Made by a program: the position numbers and the translations under genes | Notes under the pieces: generated by a model | The model's database searches: none | Seen by the model: the letters and a program-made list of their open reading frames with translations, nothing else | Told to the model about the DNA's origin: nothing | NCBI GenBank assembly: GCA_002070025.1 | Contig: MWCL01000002.1 | Coordinates: 1 to 64,000 of the forward strand | Length of the DNA: 64,000 bases | Source: Spirochaetes bacterium ADurb.Bin215 | GTDB taxonomy: Bacteria > Spirochaetota > Spirochaetia > Treponematales > Treponemataceae | Direction of reading: 5' to 3' | Shown here: positions 26,491 through 33,824 of the stretch, piece by piece | How the letters are laid out: the number at the start of each line of letters is the position of its first letter | Position numbering within the stretch: the first letter of the stretch is position 1

Positions 26491-27732
26491 CTAAAAAAAT
26501 TCTTTCAGCCAGCCCTTTATCCTTCCGAAAACCGGCTTTTCTATCCGTTCGGAAGCGGCTACGCCCTGATTCGTGCTCTTTTGCTGCTCCCACTGGGAAA
26601 GCACCAAACCGATAACGGTTGCATAGTCAGGACTCCGGTATTCTCCGGTCAGTCCGCCAAGATTACCGGGAATTCCGGTACGTACCGCCTGCGTGTTGAA
26701 CACCTCGCTGGCAAGTTCTACCACACCGGGCATCAACGATCCGCCGCCGGTCAGCACAACATTGCCGGAAAGCTGACGGTTCTTTGTTACCGGCGCTATC
26801 TTGTCGCGTATCATGGTGAATATCTCTTCCATGCGCGGTTGTATGATTTCACATATTTCGGTTCTCGGAATAACCACGGGGGGCCTTCCGCCTACTCCCG
26901 GCAGGATTACTTCTTCATTTTCTTCTATGAGCGGCATCCAGCAGCAACCGGTATCCAGTTTTATCCGTTCGGCGGTTTCCACCGAAATGCCTTTTACAAT
27001 GGAAAGATCTCCGGTTACCTGTATTCCGCCGACGGGAAGCACCGCGGTCAAAAGGGGCGCGCCGTCCGCCATTACGAGAACATCCGTTGTACCGCCACCT
27101 ATGTCTATCAGGATTGATCCGAGTTCTTTTTCTTCTTCGGTCATTACCGATTGCACCGACGCGAGGGAATGGAGCATGTACGCGTCCACTTCAAGGGCCG
27201 CGCGGTTCACGCATTTCACCATATTCTGAACCGACGTAACCGATCCGGTGATGATATGCACTTCCGCTTCAAGCCGAACGCCGATCATGTTCCGGGGATC
27301 CTTGACTCCCCGCTGTTCGTCTACAATGTAGGACTGGGGAATAACGTGCAAAACTTGCCGGTCCATGGGGATAACCACCGCCTTGGCGGCGTCTATAACG
27401 CGCGAAATGTCGTCATTTCCAATCTCGCGGTTATCACGACCCTTGCCGGTAACCGCCACAACGCCGCGTGAATTGAGACCGTCGATATGGGTTCCGCCCA
27501 CTCCGATCATGCAACGGGATACTTCAATGCCGCTCATCATTTCGGCGGCTTCAACCGCCTGGGAGACCGCGCGGACGGTATTTTCTATATTGACCACAAC
27601 GCCCTTGCGTAAACCGTTGGACGGACTCGTACCTACTCCGGTTATCTGCAACACACCGTTTTCAGAGATTTCTCCGATTACTGCGCGGATTCGGCTGGTA
27701 CCGATATCTAGTCCAACGACGGCGTCACTCAA
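26491..27732 (-). CDS. ftsA: Cell division actin-like protein FtsA
   Basis: 413 residues. Actin-fold nucleotide motifs are VVGLDIGTSRIRAVIGEI at the start, ILIDIGGGTTDVLV in the middle and VVLTGGGSLMPGV later. The C-terminal amphipathic helix KPVFGRIKGWLKEFF is the membrane-targeting sequence. FtsA tethers FtsZ to the membrane and recruits later divisome proteins. It overlaps ftsQ by 4 nt. Confidence 0.97.
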   Translation of the reverse strand: MSDAVVGLDIGTSRIRAVIGEISENGVLQITGVGTSPSNGLRKGVVVNIENTVRAVSQAVEAAEMMSGIEVSRCMIGVGGTHIDGLNSRGVVAVTGKGRDNREIGNDDISRVIDAAKAVVIPMDRQVLHVIPQSYIVDEQRGVKDPRNMIGVRLEAEVHIITGSVTSVQNMVKCVNRAALEVDAYMLHSLASVQSVMTEEEKELGSILIDIGGGTTDVLVMADGAPLLTAVLPVGGIQVTGDLSIVKGISVETAERIKLDTGCCWMPLIEENEEVILPGVGGRPPVVIPRTEICEIIQPRMEEIFTMIRDKIAPVTKNRQLSGNVVLTGGGSLMPGVVELASEVFNTQAVRTGIPGNLGGLTGEYRSPDYATVIGLVLSQWEQQKSTNQGVAASERIEKPVFGRIKGWLKEFF

Positions 27733-28532
27733 AGCACTTCCTCCCTTACCCGGTACGCGACAGTCCCGGCACGGATATCGATTTCCTCGACATCCAGTTC
27801 AAGATCCTGAACAACATCCAGTACGAGCATCATATACTGTAAGGCGTCTTCATTCAACGCCCCGTCAGTCTTGACACGTACCGGCAGATGAACCGGATAG
27901 ATAACCAGATCGTAGCCGCCATAGGGTTTGGGTACTATTTTAATCTCTGATACTGAAGATAACAACACGGAATTGTGCGATTCGAGCTCATGGAGCTGTT
28001 TCAAAAGGGGTGTCAGTTGTTCATGAAGCCGCATTCCGGCATGCGGATCGTCAAATTCGATACCGGTAAGTACCGGGAGGTTCTTTTGCTCGGGAAGGGT
28101 TCCTACACGGAACACGACGCCATTGCGGTCAATGGCAACCGGAACGGTTTTTCCGTTCATGGTTCCGAATCCGACCGCAACGGGAACCCGTTCGGTAACC
28201 GAAACGACAACCTTGTCGGGAAACTGTTTTTCGACCCGGACCTGTTCAAACAGGGGATTCGAAGCCAGACGCGCTGCGGTGCCCACGGTATCGAAGGAAA
28301 ACCATTTTTCGCGCCCGGTAATGCCGGTGATCGCGCACACCTCATCATATCCGACCCGGGCGGAACCCTGAATTGAAAGACGAATGGTCGACGTAGCGGG
28401 GATTACCAGCAGATAAAACGCAAATTCGGCAACCAGAAACACAACGAGAACCGCTATCAATATTTTGAGGATAACCGGTTTCCATGAGACCTGTTCTGCC
28501 TGTTCTTCCCCGAATACATACATGTCAGACAT
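27729..28532 (-). CDS. ftsQ: Divisome protein FtsQ/DivIB
   Basis: 267 residues from ATG 28532, which overlaps the ftsW stop (ATGTCTGA) and has GGAGG 9 nt upstream. A cytoplasmic tail precedes one transmembrane segment (ILIAVLVVFLVAEFAFYLLVI), then a POTRA-type domain (STIRLSIQGSARVGYDEVCAITGI) and a beta domain. FtsQ bridges early and late divisome proteins in the periplasm. Assignment rests on fold pattern and position between ftsW and ftsA. Confidence 0.9.
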   Translation of the reverse strand: MSDMYVFGEEQAEQVSWKPVILKILIAVLVVFLVAEFAFYLLVIPATSTIRLSIQGSARVGYDEVCAITGITGREKWFSFDTVGTAARLASNPLFEQVRVEKQFPDKVVVSVTERVPVAVGFGTMNGKTVPVAIDRNGVVFRVGTLPEQKNLPVLTGIEFDDPHAGMRLHEQLTPLLKQLHELESHNSVLLSSVSEIKIVPKPYGGYDLVIYPVHLPVRVKTDGALNEDALQYMMLVLDVVQDLELDVEEIDIRAGTVAYRVREEVL

Positions 28533-29673
28533 AATCCGCATCCTCCCCGATTTTTCCCCGGGATACATTTATTACTAATCCGCATAAACACAGCGTTATC
28601 AACAGTGACGAACCTCCAGAGGAGAAGAACGGCAATGGAACACCGGTTACGGGAAATACGCGAACAACAACGCCGCAGTTCATTAACGACTGCAACAGAA
28701 TGATTGTGGTACAACCGAAAGACAGGAAGGCGCCAAACCGGTCGCGGGAACGAACGGCTATCCGGTATCCCCTGATGGAAAAGAACAGCAAAATACCGAA
28801 ATATATCAGCACCCCGAAAAATCCCATTTCCTCGGCCCATACGGCAAAAATGAAGTCCGACTGCACTTCCGGAATGCTGGACAGCTTACGTATGCCGTTT
28901 CCAAGTCCTCGTCCCCAGAAATCTCCCTCACGAAGCGCGGTAAGCGCGGCATTTACCTGGTAACCGGCACCGAGCGGGTCTTTCTTGGGATCAATAAAAG
29001 AAAGAATGCGCTCCACACGGTATTCTTCAGTGAGCACCATGAGGGCGACAAAGGGAACGGTGAGAAAACACAGTTTCGCAAACCAGTGAAGTTTAACCCC
29101 GGCAATAAAAAACATGATCAAGACAATGATCATGATAAACAGTGCGGTGGAAAAGTCGTTTTGAAGATACACAAGAGCAATCATGATGAAGGACATGATT
29201 GTTGCCGGATACACGGAAACCTCGGGTTCATCGAGACGGTCATGCTTCTTGTCAAAAAGATTCGCAAGAAAGAGCACTACGGTCAACTTCATGAGCTCGG
29301 AGGGTTGGAAGGTAAACGAGGCAAAATGTATCCAGCGGGAAGCGCCGTTTTTTGTGACACCGATTCCGGGAATAAACGGCAGAAGCGAGAGAATAAGGGT
29401 GAGGACTACGAATTGGGGAAGAATTTTCCGGATAAAACTCAGCCGTACCGTGGCACAAAGAATACTTGCTACGATACCGACCGCCAGCGTCAGTCCCTGA
29501 CGGCGTACAAAGTAGAGTTGATCATCGAACAATCGCTCCGCATACGCCATTGAACCGGTATACAAGGCCACAAAACCGAGTCCGGTCATGAGGACCATGA
29601 GCAGGAGATAGGCAACATCGATTTTTTCGGGGCGGCTGTTTCTTTCAGCGGTGAATAATCCCTGCTGCATCAT
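28525..29673 (-). CDS. ftsW: SEDS peptidoglycan glycosyltransferase FtsW
   Basis: 382 residues with about ten transmembrane segments. SEDS landmarks are KNGASRWIHFASFTFQPSEL, LQNDFSTALFIMI, GAGYQVNAALTALREGDFWG-type loop and the C-terminal GVPLPFFSSGGSSLLITL. It polymerises lipid II at the septum, normally with a class B PBP. No ftsI/PBP gene is adjacent, so the partner must be encoded elsewhere. It overlaps murF by 4 nt. RodA is the alternative, but the dcw context favours FtsW. Confidence 0.93.
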   Translation of the reverse strand: MMQQGLFTAERNSRPEKIDVAYLLLMVLMTGLGFVALYTGSMAYAERLFDDQLYFVRRQGLTLAVGIVASILCATVRLSFIRKILPQFVVLTLILSLLPFIPGIGVTKNGASRWIHFASFTFQPSELMKLTVVLFLANLFDKKHDRLDEPEVSVYPATIMSFIMIALVYLQNDFSTALFIMIIVLIMFFIAGVKLHWFAKLCFLTVPFVALMVLTEEYRVERILSFIDPKKDPLGAGYQVNAALTALREGDFWGRGLGNGIRKLSSIPEVQSDFIFAVWAEEMGFFGVLIYFGILLFFSIRGYRIAVRSRDRFGAFLSFGCTTIILLQSLMNCGVVVRVFPVTGVPLPFFSSGGSSLLITLCLCGLVINVSRGKIGEDADYV

Positions 29674-31088
29674 GACCGCGCCTCCCCGGAAGAAAAATGC
29701 TCAAGAACCGGACGAAGACGTTCGAGCGCCATGCCTCTCGAGCCTTTTATAAAAACCATCGCACCTTTCTGTAAAATTGACGATACCTTTTCCGCAAGAT
29801 CTTCCATTGTTTCCGCGAAATACACGGAGTCATGATTCCAGTTCATGGACTTCCCCGCACGGATCATGTCTTCACCAAAAAGCAGGATATGCGCGGCGGT
29901 GGATCGGTCAGCAATTTCACAAACGGCCCGATGTGCCGCATTAGTTGTTTCACCCAATTCGAGCATGGAGCCGAGGATGAAAATTTTTTCGCCCTGCCAG
30001 GGCAGCTCATCGCAAAAGCGCATTGCTTCTTCCATGGATTGGGGATTTGCATTGTAATAATCAAAAATTGTCGTAACCGCGCCCCGTACAATTTCTGTTC
30101 GGCCGAATAACGTTTGTATTGACTCAAGACCTTCCCGTATCGTGGCCGGGTCTATCGAGAAGCTCCGCGCGAGTGAAATGGCCGCGAAGGCATTTTCAAG
30201 ATTATAGGGGCCGGGCATGGGAAAATGGATTTCTTCAGTCTCATACCGGATAATCCAACCCTCCAGCCCGAGTGATTCAGTTCCCAGAATTCCCTGTGTA
30301 GAAGAAGGGCCAAAAAACGAGAACGAACCGGGAACGCCTGATACAAGAAAATCACGAAAATCGTCGGTCTCAGAAACAAATCCGGAAGATTCCCCGGAAA
30401 AAAGCGAGAAAACCGCCTTTTTTTCTTCAGCTATCGCTTCCCTGCTGCCGAGAATTCCGATATGGGCAGTCCCGATGTTTGTAATGAGCGCAGTGTCAGG
30501 ATCAAGTACTTCAGCTATTTCGCGCATTTCACCTCGCCGGTTCATACCGAGTTCAAAAATGCCCACTTCATGCTCATCGCGTATCCTGAACACCGAAAGC
30601 GGCAAGCCTGTTTCCGAATTCAAATTTCCGGCATTGGCGACAACCCGATACTTTCGTGAAAAAATCGCCGCAGTGAGTTCCTTGGTTGTAGTTTTTCCGC
30701 TTGAACCCGTTATTGCCACTCTGCGCAATCCGGGAAATTTGCGTACGTATGCCTTTGCCGCGTCCTGAAGCGCCGTGAGGGTATTTTCAACCATGATTAT
30801 TGCGGCACCGTGCTGTTTTGCGAGCAGCGAAAACATGTTTGCGGACCCTTCCCCGTGCGCCGCATCAACAAAGACTACACGAGCACCCGAATCGAGCGCT
30901 TCGGGTATAAACCGGTGACCGTCCTGATTTTCTCCCATAAGCGGCACAAAGAGCGCACCCTCTATTACGGAACGACTGTCGGTAACAACAGAACTGCACC
31001 CTGAATCGGGTGCAAAGTTTCCCGGACAGCTTCCTCCGGTGGCCTGCGTGAGTTCTTCCACTGTCATGAGAATGCGTTCATTACCCAC
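29670..31088 (-). CDS. murF: UDP-MurNAc-tripeptide:D-Ala-D-Ala ligase MurF
   Basis: 472 residues in the three-domain Mur ligase layout. The N-terminal substrate domain contains VVTDSRSVIEGALFVPLMGEN. The ATPase domain has the P-loop AITGSSGKTTTKELTAAI, then NAGNLNSETGLPLS and ELGMNRRGEMREIAEVLDPD. The C-terminal domain includes DYYNANPQSMEEAMRF and FIKGSRGMALERL, typical of MurF. It adds D-Ala-D-Ala to the peptidoglycan precursor in the cytoplasm. The only mur gene in this division cluster. It overlaps the ftsL-like gene by 8 nt and ftsW by 4 nt. Confidence 0.95.
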   Translation of the reverse strand: MGNERILMTVEELTQATGGSCPGNFAPDSGCSSVVTDSRSVIEGALFVPLMGENQDGHRFIPEALDSGARVVFVDAAHGEGSANMFSLLAKQHGAAIIMVENTLTALQDAAKAYVRKFPGLRRVAITGSSGKTTTKELTAAIFSRKYRVVANAGNLNSETGLPLSVFRIRDEHEVGIFELGMNRRGEMREIAEVLDPDTALITNIGTAHIGILGSREAIAEEKKAVFSLFSGESSGFVSETDDFRDFLVSGVPGSFSFFGPSSTQGILGTESLGLEGWIIRYETEEIHFPMPGPYNLENAFAAISLARSFSIDPATIREGLESIQTLFGRTEIVRGAVTTIFDYYNANPQSMEEAMRFCDELPWQGEKIFILGSMLELGETTNAAHRAVCEIADRSTAAHILLFGEDMIRAGKSMNWNHDSVYFAETMEDLAEKVSSILQKGAMVFIKGSRGMALERLRPVLEHFSSGEARS

Positions 31089-31368
31089 CGAGACCTCCCC
31101 GCGAAATGGAGATCCTCAGAATTTCTTTTGTTTCGGCCTTGCGCATACCCAGGTCTTCTACCGCGACACTGCTTATTCGTTCCGGGGTAGAAAGAACGGA
31201 AATACCTGAAATAAGGCGACGATTTTCATCTATAATTTCATATTGCTGCTGTTCAATACGAGCTATTTCCCGTTCAAGCTGCGAATACCGATAGGATTGC
31301 CACACCATTGCAAAAAGTATTACGGGAATCATGAGGGACAATATCAGGGCGCATGCGTTTTTTATCAT
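31081..31368 (-). CDS. ftsL: FtsL-like divisome protein
   Basis: 95 residues: one N-terminal transmembrane helix (CALILSLMIPVILFAMVW), then a periplasmic coiled coil (YSQLEREIARIEQQQYEIIDENRRLISGISVL) and a short tail with PERISSVAVEDLGMRKA, the FtsL/DivIC pattern. Sequence conservation in this family is poor, so the call depends on size, topology and position directly after rsmH. FtsL forms a complex with FtsB and FtsQ in the septal membrane. It overlaps rsmH by 4 nt and murF by 8 nt. Confidence 0.82.
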   Translation of the reverse strand: MIKNACALILSLMIPVILFAMVWQSYRYSQLEREIARIEQQQYEIIDENRRLISGISVLSTPERISSVAVEDLGMRKAETKEILRISISRGGLGG

Positions 31369-32324
31369 GTCTTCTTCTCTCCGGCTGCAATTTTTCGCAC
31401 TACCCGCAACCGCGCGCTGCGCGATGGTGAATTCCGCGAAATTTCCTCTTTCGACGGGGAAACCGGCTTACGGGTGAGCAATTCAACCCGGACGCGGCCG
31501 CCACACTTACATATCGGCACTTCCGGCGGACAAATACACTCTTTGCTTGCGTCACGAAACAAGTTTTTCACGATTCTGTCTTCAAGGGAATGGAACGTGA
31601 TAACACCGAACTTTCCGCCTGTTTCAAGCACGGATAGCGCTGCGTTTATCAAACCGGGAAGTCGGGACAATTCGCCGTTAACGGCAATTCTGAGCGCCTG
31701 GAAGGTTTTGGTCGCGGGATGAATATGCCCATGCCGGTATGCTGCGGGAACCGCATTATACACACAATCGGCAAGCGATCGTGCCGTGGCGAACGGAGCA
31801 TTCCTGCGGGCCTGTACGATTGCAGCGGCGATACGGCGCGAATATCGTTCTTCGCCGTTCTGGAAAATCAGATCGGCGAGATCCCGCTCTCCGAGCCCGT
31901 TTACCAGGTCAGCGGCACTATCTCCGCTGTGAGGATCCAGACGCATATCAAGAGGTTCATTCGTCCGAAAACTGAAGCCGCGCCCGGATAGTTCGTAATG
32001 GAATATGGAAATACCGAGATCAAGAAGAATGATGTCGGGTTTCTTTTCATTTTCAGGGTAATCGGTAAAAAAAGAATCGGCCCATCCGGGAAAAAAACAG
32101 ATCCGGTCGCCAAACGGCGCCAGTCGTTCCCGTGCGCGGGCCTGAATACGAACATCGGCGTCAACACCGATAACCCGCAGGTTTGGAAACTTTTCCAGGA
32201 ACGCTTCCGAATGTCCGCCCTCGCCAAGGGTACCGTCCACCATGAGGGGTCGATCCGTCTCCGGCGCGAGATATTCGAGACATTCCGCTAATAATACCGA
32301 CGTATGGACTGCTTCCATGGCCAT
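31365..32324 (-). CDS. rsmH: 16S rRNA m4C1402 methyltransferase RsmH (MraW)
   Basis: 319 residues from ATG 32324, which overlaps the mraZ stop by one base (TGATG). TTG 32327 or ATG 32318 are alternatives. It begins AMEAVHTSVLLAECLEYL, and the SAM-binding motif MVDGTLGEGGHSEAFL follows. DIILLDLGISIFHYELSGRGFSF and LDMRLDP match the family, and HPATKTFQALRIAVNGEL and GVITFHSLEDRIVKNLFR are conserved C-terminal motifs. It N4-methylates C1402 of 16S rRNA. mraZ-rsmH-ftsL is the universal start of dcw clusters. Confidence 0.97.
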   Translation of the reverse strand: MAMEAVHTSVLLAECLEYLAPETDRPLMVDGTLGEGGHSEAFLEKFPNLRVIGVDADVRIQARARERLAPFGDRICFFPGWADSFFTDYPENEKKPDIILLDLGISIFHYELSGRGFSFRTNEPLDMRLDPHSGDSAADLVNGLGERDLADLIFQNGEERYSRRIAAAIVQARRNAPFATARSLADCVYNAVPAAYRHGHIHPATKTFQALRIAVNGELSRLPGLINAALSVLETGGKFGVITFHSLEDRIVKNLFRDASKECICPPEVPICKCGGRVRVELLTRKPVSPSKEEISRNSPSRSARLRVVRKIAAGEKKT

Positions 32325-32773
32325 CAAAGACAGATATTCCCGAGGCCTTCAGTTGCCTCACGGAAATCAGCTTCGCTCCCCCCCAGATAGTTTTCGTATT
32401 CCTGCGAATCCCACAATTCAAAATACTTGTTGATCCCCAGAAAAACACAGTTTTTCCCGAGCCCGGCGAATTCACGCAGACTCTGGGGAATCGAAATCCG
32501 GCCGGTCTTGTCGAATTCCACCACCTGGGCGGGAGCGACAAGACGGCGCAGAACCGAACGTGACTGTGACTGGAACAGGGAGGCAGATTCCATAACCTTG
32601 TCGGAAAGGACCTGCCACTGTTCCGGCGGGAAAAGCCAAAGACAGCGGTCTATCCCGCGTGTCAGAATCAGGGACGACCCGGTAAGCTCAGTCCGCAACT
32701 TGACCGGGAACATGATCCGTCCCTTCTCATCAAGCGTATTGCGGTACTCTCCGGTCAACAAGGTCGTATCCAC
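32324..32773 (-). CDS. mraZ: Transcriptional regulator MraZ
   Basis: 149 residues with two AbrB-like MraZ repeats: GEYRNTLDEKGRIMFPVKLR (~8-27) and the second, VVEFDKTGRISIPQSLREFA (~84-103), each with the DxxGR...P loop. MraZ forms a ring that binds tandem TGGG-type boxes and represses its own dcw operon. The start is GTG 32773, since no ATG is available near the conserved N-terminus. That GTG and its AGGA ribosome site lie inside the operator repeats. First gene of a 22-kb leftward block. Confidence 0.96.
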   Translation of the reverse strand: MDTTLLTGEYRNTLDEKGRIMFPVKLRTELTGSSLILTRGIDRCLWLFPPEQWQVLSDKVMESASLFQSQSRSVLRRLVAPAQVVEFDKTGRISIPQSLREFAGLGKNCVFLGINKYFELWDSQEYENYLGGSEADFREATEGLGNICL

Positions 32774-32813
32774 TTTTTCCTACTTTTCCCCACTTTTTAC
32801 CACGTTTACCCTA
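32768..32813 (-). promoter_or_regulatory. MraZ operator: five TGG-type boxes
   Basis: On the minus strand, boxes of form T(G/A)GNN begin at 32802, 32792, 32782 and 32772, exactly 10 nt apart (TGGTA, TGGGG, TAGGA, TGGAT), with a fifth, TAGGG, at 32813. Known MraZ sites are TGGG-type repeats with 10-bp period. The last two boxes contain the ribosome site and the GTG start of mraZ, so bound MraZ would cover the translation start region of the DNA. Confidence 0.8.
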
Positions 32814-32840
32814 TTCTAGCATTAAAATTCCCCTTGTCAA
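32813..32840 (-). promoter_or_regulatory. dcw operon promoter
   Basis: Minus strand TTGACA (32835-32840), spacer 16, TAGAAT (32813-32818) with TGC before it (extended -10). The predicted start near 32806 places four MraZ boxes in the transcribed leader. Confidence 0.75.
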
Positions 32841-32886
32841 TCTTTTTTTGCACTTTTTTATGGAAATCGTATCAGGCATGAATTTG

Positions 32887-32916
32887 TTTACAGAAAGGGT
32901 TGATTACCTCTATAGT
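32887..32916 (+). promoter_or_regulatory. Promoter for the 32923 gene
   Basis: TTTACA (32887-32892), spacer 18, TATAGT (32911-32916). The ATG at 32923 is 7 bases past the -10, at the predicted start of transcription, and no Shine-Dalgarno precedes it. The transcript may be leaderless. Confidence 0.5.
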
Positions 32917-32922
32917 GGTTGC

Positions 32923-33162
32923 ATGACCCTGTTTGAGTATCACATCGTGTATCCTGAAGGCGAAACCCGGGAAATAACCCATGAGCTCGCGATGAGCGAT
33001 ATTGTGGACATAAACGGTAATCCCCTTTCCCGGCCCCTGCCGACAAACCGCATGATCGCGTACCATGTTTGCCGCAAACGTATCGCCGAAGAAAAAGGAC
33101 TGACGGTTACCTGGTATTTTCTTGAACAGCTGAACGCCGTTGAATTACTGGAATACACATGA
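32923..33162 (+). CDS. Small uncharacterised protein
   Basis: 79 residues from ATG 32923 (MTLFEYHIVYPEGETREITH). The open frame extends upstream to 32848, but the extra residues are rich in rare-looking hydrophobics and no ribosome site is present there. The sequence predicts an N-terminal beta hairpin then helices (NRMIAYHVCRKRIAEEKGL, WYFLEQLNAVELLEY). No cysteine pair, membrane segment or known motif. It overlaps the next gene by 4 nt (ATGA), so the pair is translationally coupled. It is divergent from mraZ. I do not recognise the family. Confidence 0.7.
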   Translation: MTLFEYHIVYPEGETREITHELAMSDIVDINGNPLSRPLPTNRMIAYHVCRKRIAEEKGLTVTWYFLEQLNAVELLEYT

Positions 33163-33824
33163 TCAATACCTGGAACGAATCCGCGTTGCATGAAACTCTC
33201 AAAACCGAATGGTGCGGTCCGCACGGTTCCGTAGAGGTACCCATGCACGGCGTTATTTGTGATGCAGTTCGCCAGGATGGATCAATCGTGGAAATACAAA
33301 CGACCGGATTCGGCAAGATCCGGAAAAAGCTGGAACTGCTGTTGTGCGGCAACCAGGTAGAACTGGTATACCCCATCGCGGTTAATCTCCGGATCCAGAC
33401 CTGTGCCGCGGACGGCACGCCGATAGCCTGCAGAAAAAGTCCCAAACATGGATCGGTCTATCAACTGTTCGGGGAACTGACCGGGATTTGCGACCTTGTG
33501 GGACACCCCAATCTTTGCATAACCGCCGTATTCGCCGATGTTCTGGAACGACGTGTCAACGATGGAACCGGAAGCTGGCGTCGAAAGGGTGTCCGCATAG
33601 ACAGCAGGGAGCTTGAGACCATCAGGGATACACGGACATTCCGTTCATTGTCGGATTTTTCCGACTTGTTGCCGGAAAATCTCCCGCAGCCATTTACCGT
33701 GGCCGACTTGAACAAAGCCGGGGCCGGCAGACACGCAGGCAAAATGGCCTGGGTTCTCAGAAAACGGGGATGTATTGTACAGACCGGAAAGAATAAAAAC
33801 GCTTTTCTCTACATGAAATCTTAA
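33159..33824 (+). CDS. PD-(D/E)XK-like protein with C-terminal winged-helix region
   Basis: 221 residues. The N-terminal half has E12, E26, then MHGVICDAVRQDGSIVEIQT, where D35 and E45-x-Q47 fit the (D/E)...(D/E)xK/Q active-site pattern of restriction-endonuclease-like folds, followed by the helix FGKIRKKLELLL. The middle, SPKHGSVYQLFGELT, and the C-terminal PFTVADLNKAGAGRHAGKMA / WVLRKRGCI look like a helix-turn-helix or winged helix. I believe this is a widespread family of unknown function annotated with a domain of unknown function. Nuclease activity is inference; the usual lysine is a glutamine. It is coupled to the 79-residue protein upstream and its stop overlaps the convergent gene by 4 nt. 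Confidence 0.7.
   Translation: MINTWNESALHETLKTEWCGPHGSVEVPMHGVICDAVRQDGSIVEIQTTGFGKIRKKLELLLCGNQVELVYPIAVNLRIQTCAADGTPIACRKSPKHGSVYQLFGELTGICDLVGHPNLCITAVFADVLERRVNDGTGSWRRKGVRIDSRELETIRDTRTFRSLSDFSDLLPENLPQPFTVADLNKAGAGRHAGKMAWVLRKRGCIVQTGKNKNAFLYMKS

Noticed and set aside
32768-32813. Tandem 10-nt repeats as a CRISPR or microsatellite
   Set aside because: They match the MraZ operator in unit, spacing and position, and no other repeat array is present in the window.
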